Source: an uncultured Prevotella sp.
GTDB taxonomy: Bacteria; Bacteroidota; Bacteroidia; Bacteroidales; Bacteroidaceae
Length of the DNA stretch: 64,000 nucleotides
Assembly: GCA_946627325.1 (NCBI GenBank)
Contig: CAMOVK010000004.1
Coordinates: 1-64,000 of the forward strand
Direction of reading: 5' to 3'
Position 1 is the first letter of the stretch, and every line of letters starts with the position of its first letter. The translations under genes were made by a program, and so were the position numbers. Of this stretch, positions 1-7,832 are shown in pieces. The notes beneath the pieces are model-generated. The model ran no database searches. It was not told the origin of the DNA and saw nothing but the letters and a program-made list of their open reading frames with translations.

Positions 1-16
1 CAATTTATAGAAGAGT

Positions 17-47
17 AAAAAGCGAGGCCAAACGGCTTCGCTTTTTT
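17..47. terminator. Bidirectional intrinsic terminator
   Basis: The stem GCGAGGCC / GGCTTCGC (one G-U pair, AAAC loop) is flanked by an A-run on the left and a T-run on the right, so it can stop transcription from either side. It lies 85 bp past the stop of the hemerythrin-LuxR gene on the minus strand and may also end a plus-strand gene lying left of the window. Bases 48-131 show nothing else recognisable. Confidence 0.8.
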
Positions 48-131
48 AGTGGTTGTATCTTCGGTATTTATCGTCGATGGCTTTTGCTACGACGGCGACA
101 AATAGCTGACTATTGGGATACCTCTATAAGG

Positions 132-1085
132 TCATAGACTCACGTTGCTGATGTCAACCAGATTATTTACTATTGCATAGATGGTCAATCCTGCGGGGCT
201 GTGTATTTGGAGTTTTTTTGCTATGTTTCGCCGGTGGGTAATTACAGTATTGATAGAGATAAACAGGTGGTCGGCTATCTCCTTATTTGTCATTCCCTGT
301 ACAACAGCCACCACTACGTCTTTTTCTCTCTGACTCAGCGTTTCGGTATTACCTGTGGGGTTTATCATGCTTGATATCTTCGCAGATACATCGGTCTGCT
401 TTGAGCGTCGCTCAAGCCTTTGTATGGCAGGTATAAATAGGTGGTCTTCCACTTCGGCATGTGCTGCGAGCCATTCTTCGTTGTTGTAGATATCGTAGAG
501 AGTTGCCGACAATTGATTGTTGCGCAGTCCGTCGGAAGGTAGGTATTTTATTATAATACTCTTTAGTTCGCGCAGTTTTTCATCTATTTTTCCATGATGT
601 CGCGAGAAGGTTTCTATATCGTAGGTTTCTGATGTTTCTCCTTCGAGCAGTTTATTAACGTAAGGGAAGACTGTCTTCTCTTCGTACTGCATATGGCTTC
701 TTATTGATTGAGCATATTCGTCGTAGAGTTTCATTATCAGTCGTGCGAGATTGTCGTGTTTGTCAAGAGCTTCTTCGAGTTCTCTACGTATAAACGGCAG
801 TTGGAAACCGATATAGTATTCGTGGCTTGCACGCAGGTATTGCATGAGTGTTGAGACTGATAGTTTGTCAATGTCGTCAACGTTTCTATATCCGTTTATT
901 GTGAAATTTACCACTGCGAGGAATGTGTATGTATCCACGTTGTTGTCGTCGCACACTTCCCTCACGGTCTTATCGCCAAAGCCAAGACTTATTCCGAAAC
1001 TGCCAAGACTTTGTAGCAGATTGTAGTTATCCCTAATGAGCGAAATCATTTTATCGCTCGATTCATACATTTTCTGGTGTTTCAT
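132..1085 (-). CDS. Hemerythrin-domain LuxR-type transcriptional regulator
   Basis: A 317-residue fusion. Residues about 25-65 resemble the ScdA/RIC N-terminal domain but without its Cys-Cys motif. Residues about 80-225 form a hemerythrin-like four-helix bundle in which a full set of candidate di-iron ligands can be seen (H88, H131 with E135, H163/H164, H209 with E213). Residues about 250-310 are a LuxR helix-turn-helix (LSQREKDVVVAVVQGMTNKE). RIC/YtfE proteins respond to nitric oxide and oxidative iron damage, so I infer a cytoplasmic DNA-binding sensor of oxygen or nitrosative stress. The start is ATG. The next gene upstream on this strand would be to the right, but the adjacent cardiolipin synthase-like gene ends 49 bp away, so the two may be read together. 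The target genes cannot be told from the sequence. Confidence 0.85.
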   Translation of the reverse strand: MKHQKMYESSDKMISLIRDNYNLLQSLGSFGISLGFGDKTVREVCDDNNVDTYTFLAVVNFTINGYRNVDDIDKLSVSTLMQYLRASHEYYIGFQLPFIRRELEEALDKHDNLARLIMKLYDEYAQSIRSHMQYEEKTVFPYVNKLLEGETSETYDIETFSRHHGKIDEKLRELKSIIIKYLPSDGLRNNQLSATLYDIYNNEEWLAAHAEVEDHLFIPAIQRLERRSKQTDVSAKISSMINPTGNTETLSQREKDVVVAVVQGMTNKEIADHLFISINTVITHRRNIAKKLQIHSPAGLTIYAIVNNLVDISNVSL

Positions 1086-1134
1086 TGCGGTATCAAAGGG
1101 TTAAAGGGTTAATCTATTACATAGTGTTAAGGTA

Positions 1135-2406
1135 TTAGAGGAATGGTGCGAGCAGGTGTGCGAACCATCCTCTGAATCGTTGCCATGGTGTGCGAAACTT
1201 CCGCCATCGTTCCTGTGTAAGTAGGAATGATTTTTTCTTATCGCGTTGGAATAGTTGTATTAGTTGGTCGGTTGTGCAGCGGTCTATTATCACTGCGTTT
1301 TCTTCGAGGTCGAACCGCAGGCTTCGTGAGTTGAGATTTGCACTTCCTATGGTACAGAATCGCCCATCGACCATAATGATTTTAGTGTGATGAAATCCTG
1401 GTTCATATATCCAGACATCTACCCCATGTCTCATTAGTCGATGCACGTTGTATAGAACGCAGTCTGGAGTTAGTGGTATGTCGCTTTTTGCCGAGACCAT
1501 TACCTCTACCTTCACACCCCTTTCGCTTGCTCGTCGTATGGCTTTTTTTAGTTTTCGGTTGAGTGTCAGGTATGGATTTATTAGTTTGATGCTGTCTTTT
1601 GCAGCATTGATTGCTTCGAGGTAGAAATCCCTTATGATAGAGTTCGATGTTCTTGGTTCTCTATTGATTATGCCTACTGTCTTTGCATAAGCCGTTGAGC
1701 AGGTGTCTCTCTTAAGATTTTCTGATGGTTGTTTTGCTATTCTGCCTTGATAATATTTTTCTCCTTGTACTTCTTGATTAGTCAGTTTGTTCCACGTTCG
1801 GATAAATATCTTCTGCAGTGTGTTTACCTCTGTGCCTTCTATTCGGCAGTGCATATCGCGCCATTCGCCTACTTGCTGTGTTCCTTTGATATAATAGTCA
1901 GCTACGTTCATTCCGCCAGTGTATGCTATCTCTCCATCGATAACTACTATTTTTCTGTGGTCGCGACATAACACATGGTTAATCCATGGGAATCTAACTG
2001 GGTCGTATTCGTATATTTCAATACCTTTTTGGCGTATTTCCGTCAGGTGTCGTTTTTTTAGAGGTCGGTTGTTAGAGTCGTTGCCAAATCCGTCGAAGAT
2101 TGCCCTGACCTCCACTCCTTCTTCAACTTTCTTTCCTAACAGGTCGAAAAGCAATGATGCTATAGAGTCGTTTCGGAAATTGAAGTATTCGAGGTGGATG
2201 CTGCTTTTTGCCTGACGGATAGCTTCAAACATATCATCGAACTTTTCCTGTCCGCTCATAAGCAGTGTCACTGAATTGTCGTGACTGAAAGTCACGCCTT
2301 TTTCCCTCATCTTCTCAACTATAATAGAGTCGGAAGTGAGTGTGTCGGTTTGTGCCCAAAGTAGTAAGGGCATAATGGCGAGGACAATCAGGAGAAGTTT
2401 TTTCAT
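1135..2406 (-). CDS. Phospholipase D / cardiolipin synthase-like protein with signal peptide
   Basis: The 423-residue protein has two HKD motifs, HRKIVVID (H150, K152, D157) and HTKIIMVD (H340, K342, D347), the paired active site of the PLD superfamily. The family makes cardiolipin from phosphatidylglycerol or hydrolyses phosphodiesters. Unlike classical bacterial Cls with two N-terminal membrane helices, this one begins with a cleavable-looking signal peptide (MKKLLLIVLAIMPLLLWAQ), so it probably acts in the periplasm. Its ATG overlaps the kdsD stop codon by one base (TGATG), which points to translational coupling in the DUF4738-kdsA-kdsD-cls operon. A secreted phospholipase/nuclease is the alternative. 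Confidence 0.8.
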   Translation of the reverse strand: MKKLLLIVLAIMPLLLWAQTDTLTSDSIIVEKMREKGVTFSHDNSVTLLMSGQEKFDDMFEAIRQAKSSIHLEYFNFRNDSIASLLFDLLGKKVEEGVEVRAIFDGFGNDSNNRPLKKRHLTEIRQKGIEIYEYDPVRFPWINHVLCRDHRKIVVIDGEIAYTGGMNVADYYIKGTQQVGEWRDMHCRIEGTEVNTLQKIFIRTWNKLTNQEVQGEKYYQGRIAKQPSENLKRDTCSTAYAKTVGIINREPRTSNSIIRDFYLEAINAAKDSIKLINPYLTLNRKLKKAIRRASERGVKVEVMVSAKSDIPLTPDCVLYNVHRLMRHGVDVWIYEPGFHHTKIIMVDGRFCTIGSANLNSRSLRFDLEENAVIIDRCTTDQLIQLFQRDKKKSFLLTQERWRKFRTPWQRFRGWFAHLLAPFL

Positions 2407-3380
2407 CAGACAACGCAGCTATAACTATCTACAATACCGAGCAGATGATGTTCTTCATCAGTGACGAGGACCGAGTGTATTTTGTGTTTGTGCATTAATT
2501 TCTGCACTTCAGCGATTTTCATCGTTGTTGGAATACATTTCGGTGTTGTTGTCATCACGTCGCTTACTGTTTTGTCGAAGAATTGTGCCTGCCATCGTTC
2601 CATTGCTCGTCGTATGTCGCCGTCGGTTATAAGTCCTGCCACTCGTCCATCGCTCATAGCCACTCCCATTCCGAGTTTTCCTTTCGATACGTGTATTATT
2701 GCTTCTCCAAGGTGCATTTCTGGCGATATTATCGGCAGGTCATCTGTGTGCATCACGTCGGCAGCTGTTGTCAACAGTCTGCGTCCGAGCGATCCTCCTG
2801 GGTGGAATTGTGCAAAATCGCGCTGTTCGAAGCCGCGCACTTCCATAAGTGCTATTGCCAGTGCGTCGCCCATTGCGAGTGCTGCGGTGGTGCTACTTGT
2901 AGGTGCAAGATTAAGCGGACAAGCCTCTTTCTTAACATATACGAGTATGTGGGCATCGGAGTACTTAGCTAACAGGGAGTCGGCATTGCCCGTCATGGAT
3001 ATAATTGGTATGTTGGAGTGTTGCAACATAGGTATAAATCGTAGCAATTCGTCGGTCTGCCCTGAATTGCTCATGGCTAACACCACATCGTTAGGAGTCA
3101 TTACGCCGAGGTCTCCATGAAACACATCGAGTGGATTGATGAAGAACGATGGTGTACCTGTGCTCGAAAGTGTGGCTGCAATCTTTGCTCCTATGTGTCC
3201 GCTTTTGCCCACTCCTGTGACGATTATCTTTCCTTTGCAGTTGAACATTAGTTCTACTGCTTTGTCGAATCCTTCGTCGAGTTGTGGTATGAGTTCGAGC
3301 AAGGCATCGGCTTCTTCTCGTATGCATCGTTCGGCATATAGTCTCACGTTGCCGAGTCGTCTCGTATCGGTATGGCTCAT
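2406..3380 (-). CDS. kdsD: D-arabinose-5-phosphate isomerase (KpsF/GutQ family)
   Basis: Interconverts ribulose-5-phosphate and arabinose-5-phosphate, the first committed step to KDO of lipopolysaccharide. The N-terminal SIS domain (about residues 30-170) has VTGVGKSGHIGAKIAATLSS and the downstream NPLDVFHGDLG segment typical of the family. A CBS pair fills about residues 205-324. The C-terminus ends SYSCVV instead of the longer proteobacterial tail. Length (324) is normal. Start ATG; 7 bp separate it from the kdsA stop, and kdsA supplies the next enzyme of the pathway, which supports the assignment. Confidence 0.93.
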   Translation of the reverse strand: MSHTDTRRLGNVRLYAERCIREEADALLELIPQLDEGFDKAVELMFNCKGKIIVTGVGKSGHIGAKIAATLSSTGTPSFFINPLDVFHGDLGVMTPNDVVLAMSNSGQTDELLRFIPMLQHSNIPIISMTGNADSLLAKYSDAHILVYVKKEACPLNLAPTSSTTAALAMGDALAIALMEVRGFEQRDFAQFHPGGSLGRRLLTTAADVMHTDDLPIISPEMHLGEAIIHVSKGKLGMGVAMSDGRVAGLITDGDIRRAMERWQAQFFDKTVSDVMTTTPKCIPTTMKIAEVQKLMHKHKIHSVLVTDEEHHLLGIVDSYSCVV

Positions 3381-3387
3381 GATGAGT

Positions 3388-4149
3388 TTAGTCTTTTAGT
3401 ATGTTTTCTATTACGGATTGTAGTTTGTCGAGTTGCAGCATATTTGCGGCATCGCTCAATCCCATGTCTGGGTTTGGATGCACTTCGAAGAAATATCCTG
3501 TTGCTCCGAATGCTTTTGCTGCCATTGCCATTGATGGCACAAATCGTCGGTCGCCTCCGGTTTTTCCATTTGCTGCTGATGGTCGTTGGACGCTGTGGGT
3601 GCAGTCCATTATCACTGTTGGTACGATTTCGAGCATATCGGGTATATTGCGGAAATCGACAATCAGATTGTTGTATCCGAAGCTGTTGCCACGTTCTGTT
3701 AGCCACACTTCGCTTGCTCCGCTTTCGAGTGCTTTCTCTACGGGATAGCGCATATCTTGTCCGCTGAGGAATTGCGCTTTCTTAATGTTTACTATCTTTC
3801 CTGTTTTTGACGCGGCTATCAGCAGGTCGGTCTGCCGGCATAAGAATGCCGGTATCTGAACCACATCTACTACCTCTCCTGCTGGCTGTGCCTGCCAAGC
3901 CTCGTGTATGTCGGTAAGTAATCGGAGTCGGTACTTTTGCTTTATTGCAGCGAGCATTTCGAGTCCTTTTTCTATGCCTGGTCCGCGAAAAGAGTGCAGG
4001 GATGTTCGATTGGCTTTATCGAAGGAGGCTTTGAAGATTATATCTATCCCGAGCGATTGATTGATTGCCACGAGTTGTTCTGCCACTGTTTCGAGTAGCT
4101 CTTTCGACTCTATCACGCATGGACCTGCTATGAATACGGGGTTCGTCAT
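3388..4149 (-). CDS. kdsA: 3-deoxy-8-phosphooctulonate synthase, metal-dependent type
   Basis: Condenses phosphoenolpyruvate with arabinose-5-phosphate to KDO-8-phosphate in the cytoplasm. Motifs include IAGPCVIES, FKASFDKANRTS, RGNSFGYNNLIVD and FFEVHPNPDMGLSDAANML. Counting residues gives C11, H185, E222 and D233, the same four positions that bind metal in the Aquifex enzyme; metal-free E. coli-type enzymes have Asn in place of the Cys. So this is the metal-dependent class. It overlaps the upstream lipoprotein gene by 4 bp (ATGA) and is followed by kdsD. 253 residues is slightly short but complete. Confidence 0.95.
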   Translation of the reverse strand: MTNPVFIAGPCVIESKELLETVAEQLVAINQSLGIDIIFKASFDKANRTSLHSFRGPGIEKGLEMLAAIKQKYRLRLLTDIHEAWQAQPAGEVVDVVQIPAFLCRQTDLLIAASKTGKIVNIKKAQFLSGQDMRYPVEKALESGASEVWLTERGNSFGYNNLIVDFRNIPDMLEIVPTVIMDCTHSVQRPSAANGKTGGDRRFVPSMAMAAKAFGATGYFFEVHPNPDMGLSDAANMLQLDKLQSVIENILKD

Positions 4150-4703
4150 GGCATATCCTCCTCTTGCGATGTGGTGTCGATTGTTGTTGCTCTTGAAACC
4201 GAGATTTGTCCTTGTCGGTTTATTGAGATAACCAGTGGTATAAAGTTTTCGCTCATGGCATCGGGTGAGCCTACACTTCCTTCAAAGACGAGGCTTCCGG
4301 CTTCAGTTTTTGACGGCATCAGTCCGAGCAATGCTCCTGTTTTGCGGGTGTTTTCGTCGAGATATTGGTTGAAATCACTCTTGTGGAATGTGCGGTTGAA
4401 GAATGTAGAACCGTCTTGTCGCAGCACTTTTACAGTGATGCTGTTGTCGTAATACTCTATTCCCGTTTCGTCGGTTGCCTTATTCAGACTTGTATCCACA
4501 CGACGCTGAATTTGCACGGTGTAGCGCGAATCGTTCCATTCGATGACATCTTCGTAGTCGGTGTCTTCCATCCGCTGTGTCTCCATTTGCTTTACAGGCT
4601 GGGGGTCGGGTGGCAGAATTATGTCGTCGGTAGTTTGTTTCTTCCCACACGAGGCGAGCATCATCACTGCCGACAGTGCTAAAAGCATTGTTAGGTTTCT
4701 CAT
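4146..4703 (-). CDS. DUF4738-type lipoprotein
   Basis: The 185-residue protein begins with a lipoprotein signal peptide (lipobox LASC, Cys19) followed by a Lys/Thr/Pro-rich linker. The rest looks like a small beta-rich domain (TFFNRTFHKSDFNQYLDE). I recognise the general pattern of the Bacteroidales DUF4738 family, whose function is unknown. It is the first gene of the kdsA-kdsD-cls operon, with an ATGA overlap to kdsA and a well-formed promoter in front. The context suggests an envelope role connected with lipopolysaccharide, but that is inference only. Confidence 0.75.
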   Translation of the reverse strand: MRNLTMLLALSAVMMLASCGKKQTTDDIILPPDPQPVKQMETQRMEDTDYEDVIEWNDSRYTVQIQRRVDTSLNKATDETGIEYYDNSITVKVLRQDGSTFFNRTFHKSDFNQYLDENTRKTGALLGLMPSKTEAGSLVFEGSVGSPDAMSENFIPLVISINRQGQISVSRATTIDTTSQEEDMP

Positions 4704-4726
4704 TTCTAAAGTGTTTAATTATTCCG

Positions 4727-4758
4727 CAAAGTTACAAAAACAGATTGAATGGTTCAAA
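4727..4758 (-). promoter_or_regulatory. Bacteroidota promoter of the DUF4738-kdsA-kdsD-cls operon
   Basis: On the minus strand TTTG (plus CAAA 4755-4758) is followed 20 bp later by TAACTTTG (plus CAAAGTTA 4727-4734). This matches the TTTG / TAnnTTTG consensus of the Bacteroidota primary sigma factor. The start codon is 23 bp downstream of the -7 box. Confidence 0.85.
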
Positions 4759-4775
4759 AAAATAGCCTTTCTCTT

Positions 4776-4807
4776 TTTGATTAAACAAACTAAAGTGACT
4801 ACATTTG
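4776..4807 (+). promoter_or_regulatory. Bacteroidota promoter of the DUF4230 gene pair
   Basis: TTTG (4776-4779), 20 bp, TACATTTG (4800-4807); the ATG follows at 4834. Its -33 box sits only 17 bp from the -33 box of the divergent operon. Confidence 0.85.
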
Positions 4808-4833
4808 CATGATTGGAATAACTAAAAATTAAA

Positions 4834-5514
4834 ATGTTTCGACCGAAAAACTTTATTTTTACGTTCATCGTCATTAGTTCTGTTGCTCTGTTAGTCGGTT
4901 GCGGCAATGGCAAGCAGACTGCTGACGAAGGTATCGATGTTGACACTTTCGGAGTACTCATCAACAAGATAAGCAACTGCTCACGGCTTTACACGTCGGA
5001 GTATCACGTCAGAAAAATCATAACCCACGACGACCAACTAAAGTTACAGGGCAAGATTCTCTCGCAATCGTTCGACGTAAATCTGCCGTTGGGCGAACGC
5101 AAAATAGCCATACCGATTGATGGAGTGGTAAAGGGATATATTGATTTCAGCCAGTTCGACGAGAAAAACATCAGGCGTCGGGGGCAGAAAATAGAGATTA
5201 CTCTTCCCGATCCAGAGATAATACTCACAAGCACCAGCATCGACCACGATGCCATCATGGAGCATGTGCCTCTGCTTAGGTCGGATTTTAGCGATAGAGA
5301 GCTATCGGCATACGAGCAGAAAGGGCGGCAAGCCATCATCAGAAGTATTCCGAAAATGGGCATTGAGCAGCAGGCAAGGCAAGCGGCTGCAAACGTGCTG
5401 ATACCCATCATTGCTCAAATGGGATTTAAGGAGAGCGACATAACCATTACCTTCCGTCGCGACTTGGACATAAAGAGCCGAATAGTACGATTAAGTGAGA
5501 ATAAAGCAAGTTAG
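4834..5514 (+). CDS. DUF4230 lipoprotein
   Basis: The 226-residue protein starts with a lipoprotein signal peptide (lipobox LVGC). The body resembles the DUF4230 family of Gram-negative and Gram-positive bacteria: RKIITHDDQLKLQ, a conserved GERKIAIPIDGVVKGYIDFSQ segment, EITLPDPEI, and a C-terminal helical stretch. The family has no assigned function; it is usually exported and membrane-anchored. A second, divergent DUF4230 gene follows 31 bp later, so the two are probably co-transcribed paralogues that could form a heteromer (inference). Confidence 0.8.
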   Translation: MFRPKNFIFTFIVISSVALLVGCGNGKQTADEGIDVDTFGVLINKISNCSRLYTSEYHVRKIITHDDQLKLQGKILSQSFDVNLPLGERKIAIPIDGVVKGYIDFSQFDEKNIRRRGQKIEITLPDPEIILTSTSIDHDAIMEHVPLLRSDFSDRELSAYEQKGRQAIIRSIPKMGIEQQARQAAANVLIPIIAQMGFKESDITITFRRDLDIKSRIVRLSENKAS

Positions 5515-5545
5515 TTCTTTATCGAATAAAAGCAATCAGAAAATC

Positions 5546-6130
5546 ATGAAACAACCTCCTTTCCGACGCCATATAATCGTTGTTGCCGCGACAGTCGTAA
5601 TCATTGCAGCCATAGTCGCTATTGCCCGATGCACCGAAAACGAAGCGCACCTGACAACGCCAAAAACCATCAGTGCCAGTCCTACGCAGATAAAACAAAT
5701 AAGAGACATCGGACAATGGGAATTTCTTTCCATCGACATGGAGGAACTTGTAGATACTATCGACAAGAAAATGATAGGCAGCCGCCGACTGGCGCGAATT
5801 TACTACGGCACCATGCGACTCGGGTTCGACACCAGAGCAATAGGAAAGAAAGACATCGCTGTGCATGGCGACACTGTCGAGATGACCATTCCACCGATAA
5901 CATTGCTCGACCGCAACTTCATCGACGAGGCACGTACAGTGAGTTTCTTCGAGGCTGGCTCATGGTCGCACACCGAACGAAAGCAACTCAGACGTCGTGC
6001 ATACAGCAAGATGTATGCACGCGGTATGACGCGGAAAAACATAGAAAACGCGCGAAACAACGCTGTCATTCAAATGCGACAATTGCTCCGCGCAATGGGA
6101 TTTAATACCATAGAAATTCGGACACGTTGA
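5546..6130 (+). CDS. DUF4230 membrane-anchored protein
   Basis: A paralogue of the preceding gene: ARIYYGTMRLGFDTRAIG and VEMTIPPITLLDRNFIDE match the same family blocks. Instead of a lipobox it has an uncleaved-looking N-terminal membrane helix (IIVVAATVVIIAAIVAIARC). I start it at the ATG at 5546 (194 residues) because the earlier start in the ORF track overlaps the preceding gene and adds a non-hydrophobic stretch. It ends just before a 22-bp-period repeat array. Confidence 0.78.
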   Translation: MKQPPFRRHIIVVAATVVIIAAIVAIARCTENEAHLTTPKTISASPTQIKQIRDIGQWEFLSIDMEELVDTIDKKMIGSRRLARIYYGTMRLGFDTRAIGKKDIAVHGDTVEMTIPPITLLDRNFIDEARTVSFFEAGSWSHTERKQLRRRAYSKMYARGMTRKNIENARNNAVIQMRQLLRAMGFNTIEIRTR

Positions 6131-6141
6131 CTGTAGATTTC

Positions 6142-6224
6142 GGAAAGACGTGCTTTCCACTGCGAAAAGATATGCTTTCCAACTCGAAAAGGTATGCTTT
6201 CCGCAGTGGAAAGCATACCTTTTC
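6142..6224. repeat. 22-bp-period array A (4 units)
   Basis: Four 17-bp units at 6142, 6164, 6186 and 6208, each of the type GRAAAG-N5-CTTTYC, separated by 5-nt spacers. Units 3 and 4 are exact reverse complements, so they give a perfect 17-bp stem with a 5-nt loop. The array lies between convergent genes and could terminate both. See the finding on the repeat family. Confidence 0.95.
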
Positions 6225-6277
6225 GAACTCTTTGTATATGAGATAGTTAGCGAGGAGGCTAAACAGCCTTCGCCACT

Positions 6278-7774
6278 TTAATACTTCTTCTTGACAGACT
6301 TGCTCTCGTTGCTCATTCTGTCGAGTGCCGTCACCACATAAGTAGCACGTCTGCCAGGCTGATATTGAGGCAATCGGAAGAACGTATTGCGAGTGATTGC
6401 TACGATTTTCGACGGATTGGAAGTGTCAATACGCTCACCCTTTTCGAAACGATAGACCACATACTGCACCGCCTCATCAAGCCACGATTTACCCTTAGGA
6501 GCTGTCCAGAACAACACATTACCGTCTTCCATTGGAAGTATCTTCAGCCGTTTGGGCGCTTTGGGTGCTTTCCCATCGATGAATGGCATAAGCGGTTGGA
6601 GGGCTGGAGTGCGCCAATAGTCGTTGCGCAGAGCAGTCCCGTAATTGCCCACGTTATCGACAACAGCCTTTGCATACCAGAGAACAGTGCCGCTCACGTT
6701 TTGCATTTCTGCATGGAGGCGACGCTTGGCTGGGAGTTGATGGCTGTTAGGATTAGCAGGGTCGGCATGTTTCACTGTGCGCTCCACATCCTCGCCAATA
6801 TACAAAGGACGTTTCGAAGCATAGCGATTCCACCATCGGATAAGTTCTTCGTAGTCTGCCGCACGATTGCCAATCTCCCAATAGATTTGCGGAACACAAT
6901 AGTCTATCCAACCATTATTAACCCATAGCAACACATCGGCATAGAGGTCGTCGTAGTTTTGCAAACCATTAGTCTGGCTACCTATCTCCGGAGCACTTTT
7001 CTTATTGCGATAAATGCCAAAGGGCGACACTCCAAACTTAACCCAAGGCTTACGGCGATGAATTGTTTCGGATAGTTGCTTGATAAACACGTTCACGTTA
7101 TCACGACGCCAGTCGGCTATATTGCGAAAACCATTCGACGAGAGGCGGAACTCGCGCTCATCGGGTATAGCCACTCCACTGACGGGATATGGATAGAAAT
7201 AGTCGTCGATATGCAAACCGTCAACATCGTAACGAGCAACAATATCATCTACTACTTGACAAATATAATCGCAGTTTTCCTTCATTCCAGGATTGAGTAT
7301 AAACAACCCATCGTATGAAAAAACGCGCTCGGGATGTCGGATAGCAATGTGGTTTTGAGCCAAATCGGAAGTGTTTTTCGTTTTTGCACGATACGGATTT
7401 ATCCATGCGTGCAACTCCATTCCTCGTGCATGACATTCGTCAATCATCCATTGCAGCGGGTCCCAGTAGGGCGATGGCGCCTTGCCCTGCCTTCCGGTAA
7501 GAAAGCGACTCCATGGTTCAAGACTGCTCTCGTAAAGCGCATCACACTCGGGGCGCACCTGAAAGATAATAGCATTGACACCATCGCGCTGCAACTCGTT
7601 GAGCTGATAGCGAAGAGTCTGCTGCATCTTCTCGGTGGTCATGCCAATGAACTGTCCGTTGACGCATTGTATCCACGCTCCGCGAAACTCACGCTTGGGA
7701 GCAGCAACAGTGGTAATGGTAGCACATAGGGCTATCAACAAAAGGCTAAAATACTGACACGCTCTTTTATTCAT
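6278..7774 (-). CDS. Family 10-like glycoside hydrolase (DUF187/YngK type)
   Basis: The 498-residue secreted protein begins with a signal peptide (SLLLIALCATITTVAA). It continues with the DUF187/GHL10 barrel: REFRGAWIQCVNGQF, GVNAIIFQVRPECDALY, MELHAWINPYR, VDGLHIDDYFYPYP, and a C-terminal fibronectin-like domain. The family is annotated as glycosidase of uncertain substrate, possibly peptidoglycan-related. I start at the ATG at 7774, because the earlier start in the track adds 27 non-signal residues and overlaps the DUF5686 gene. It lies 58 bp after that gene. Confidence 0.85.
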   Translation of the reverse strand: MNKRACQYFSLLLIALCATITTVAAPKREFRGAWIQCVNGQFIGMTTEKMQQTLRYQLNELQRDGVNAIIFQVRPECDALYESSLEPWSRFLTGRQGKAPSPYWDPLQWMIDECHARGMELHAWINPYRAKTKNTSDLAQNHIAIRHPERVFSYDGLFILNPGMKENCDYICQVVDDIVARYDVDGLHIDDYFYPYPVSGVAIPDEREFRLSSNGFRNIADWRRDNVNVFIKQLSETIHRRKPWVKFGVSPFGIYRNKKSAPEIGSQTNGLQNYDDLYADVLLWVNNGWIDYCVPQIYWEIGNRAADYEELIRWWNRYASKRPLYIGEDVERTVKHADPANPNSHQLPAKRRLHAEMQNVSGTVLWYAKAVVDNVGNYGTALRNDYWRTPALQPLMPFIDGKAPKAPKRLKILPMEDGNVLFWTAPKGKSWLDEAVQYVVYRFEKGERIDTSNPSKIVAITRNTFFRLPQYQPGRRATYVVTALDRMSNESKSVKKKY

Positions 7775-7832
7775 AATGCTTAAAAAATCTATTGTTGTAA
7801 TTATATGTGTTCGTTTCACTATATTATTCCGT

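Noticed and set aside
2461-3120. 219-residue plus-strand ORF opposite kdsD
   Set aside because: Antisense shadow of a clear kdsD; no recognisable domain.
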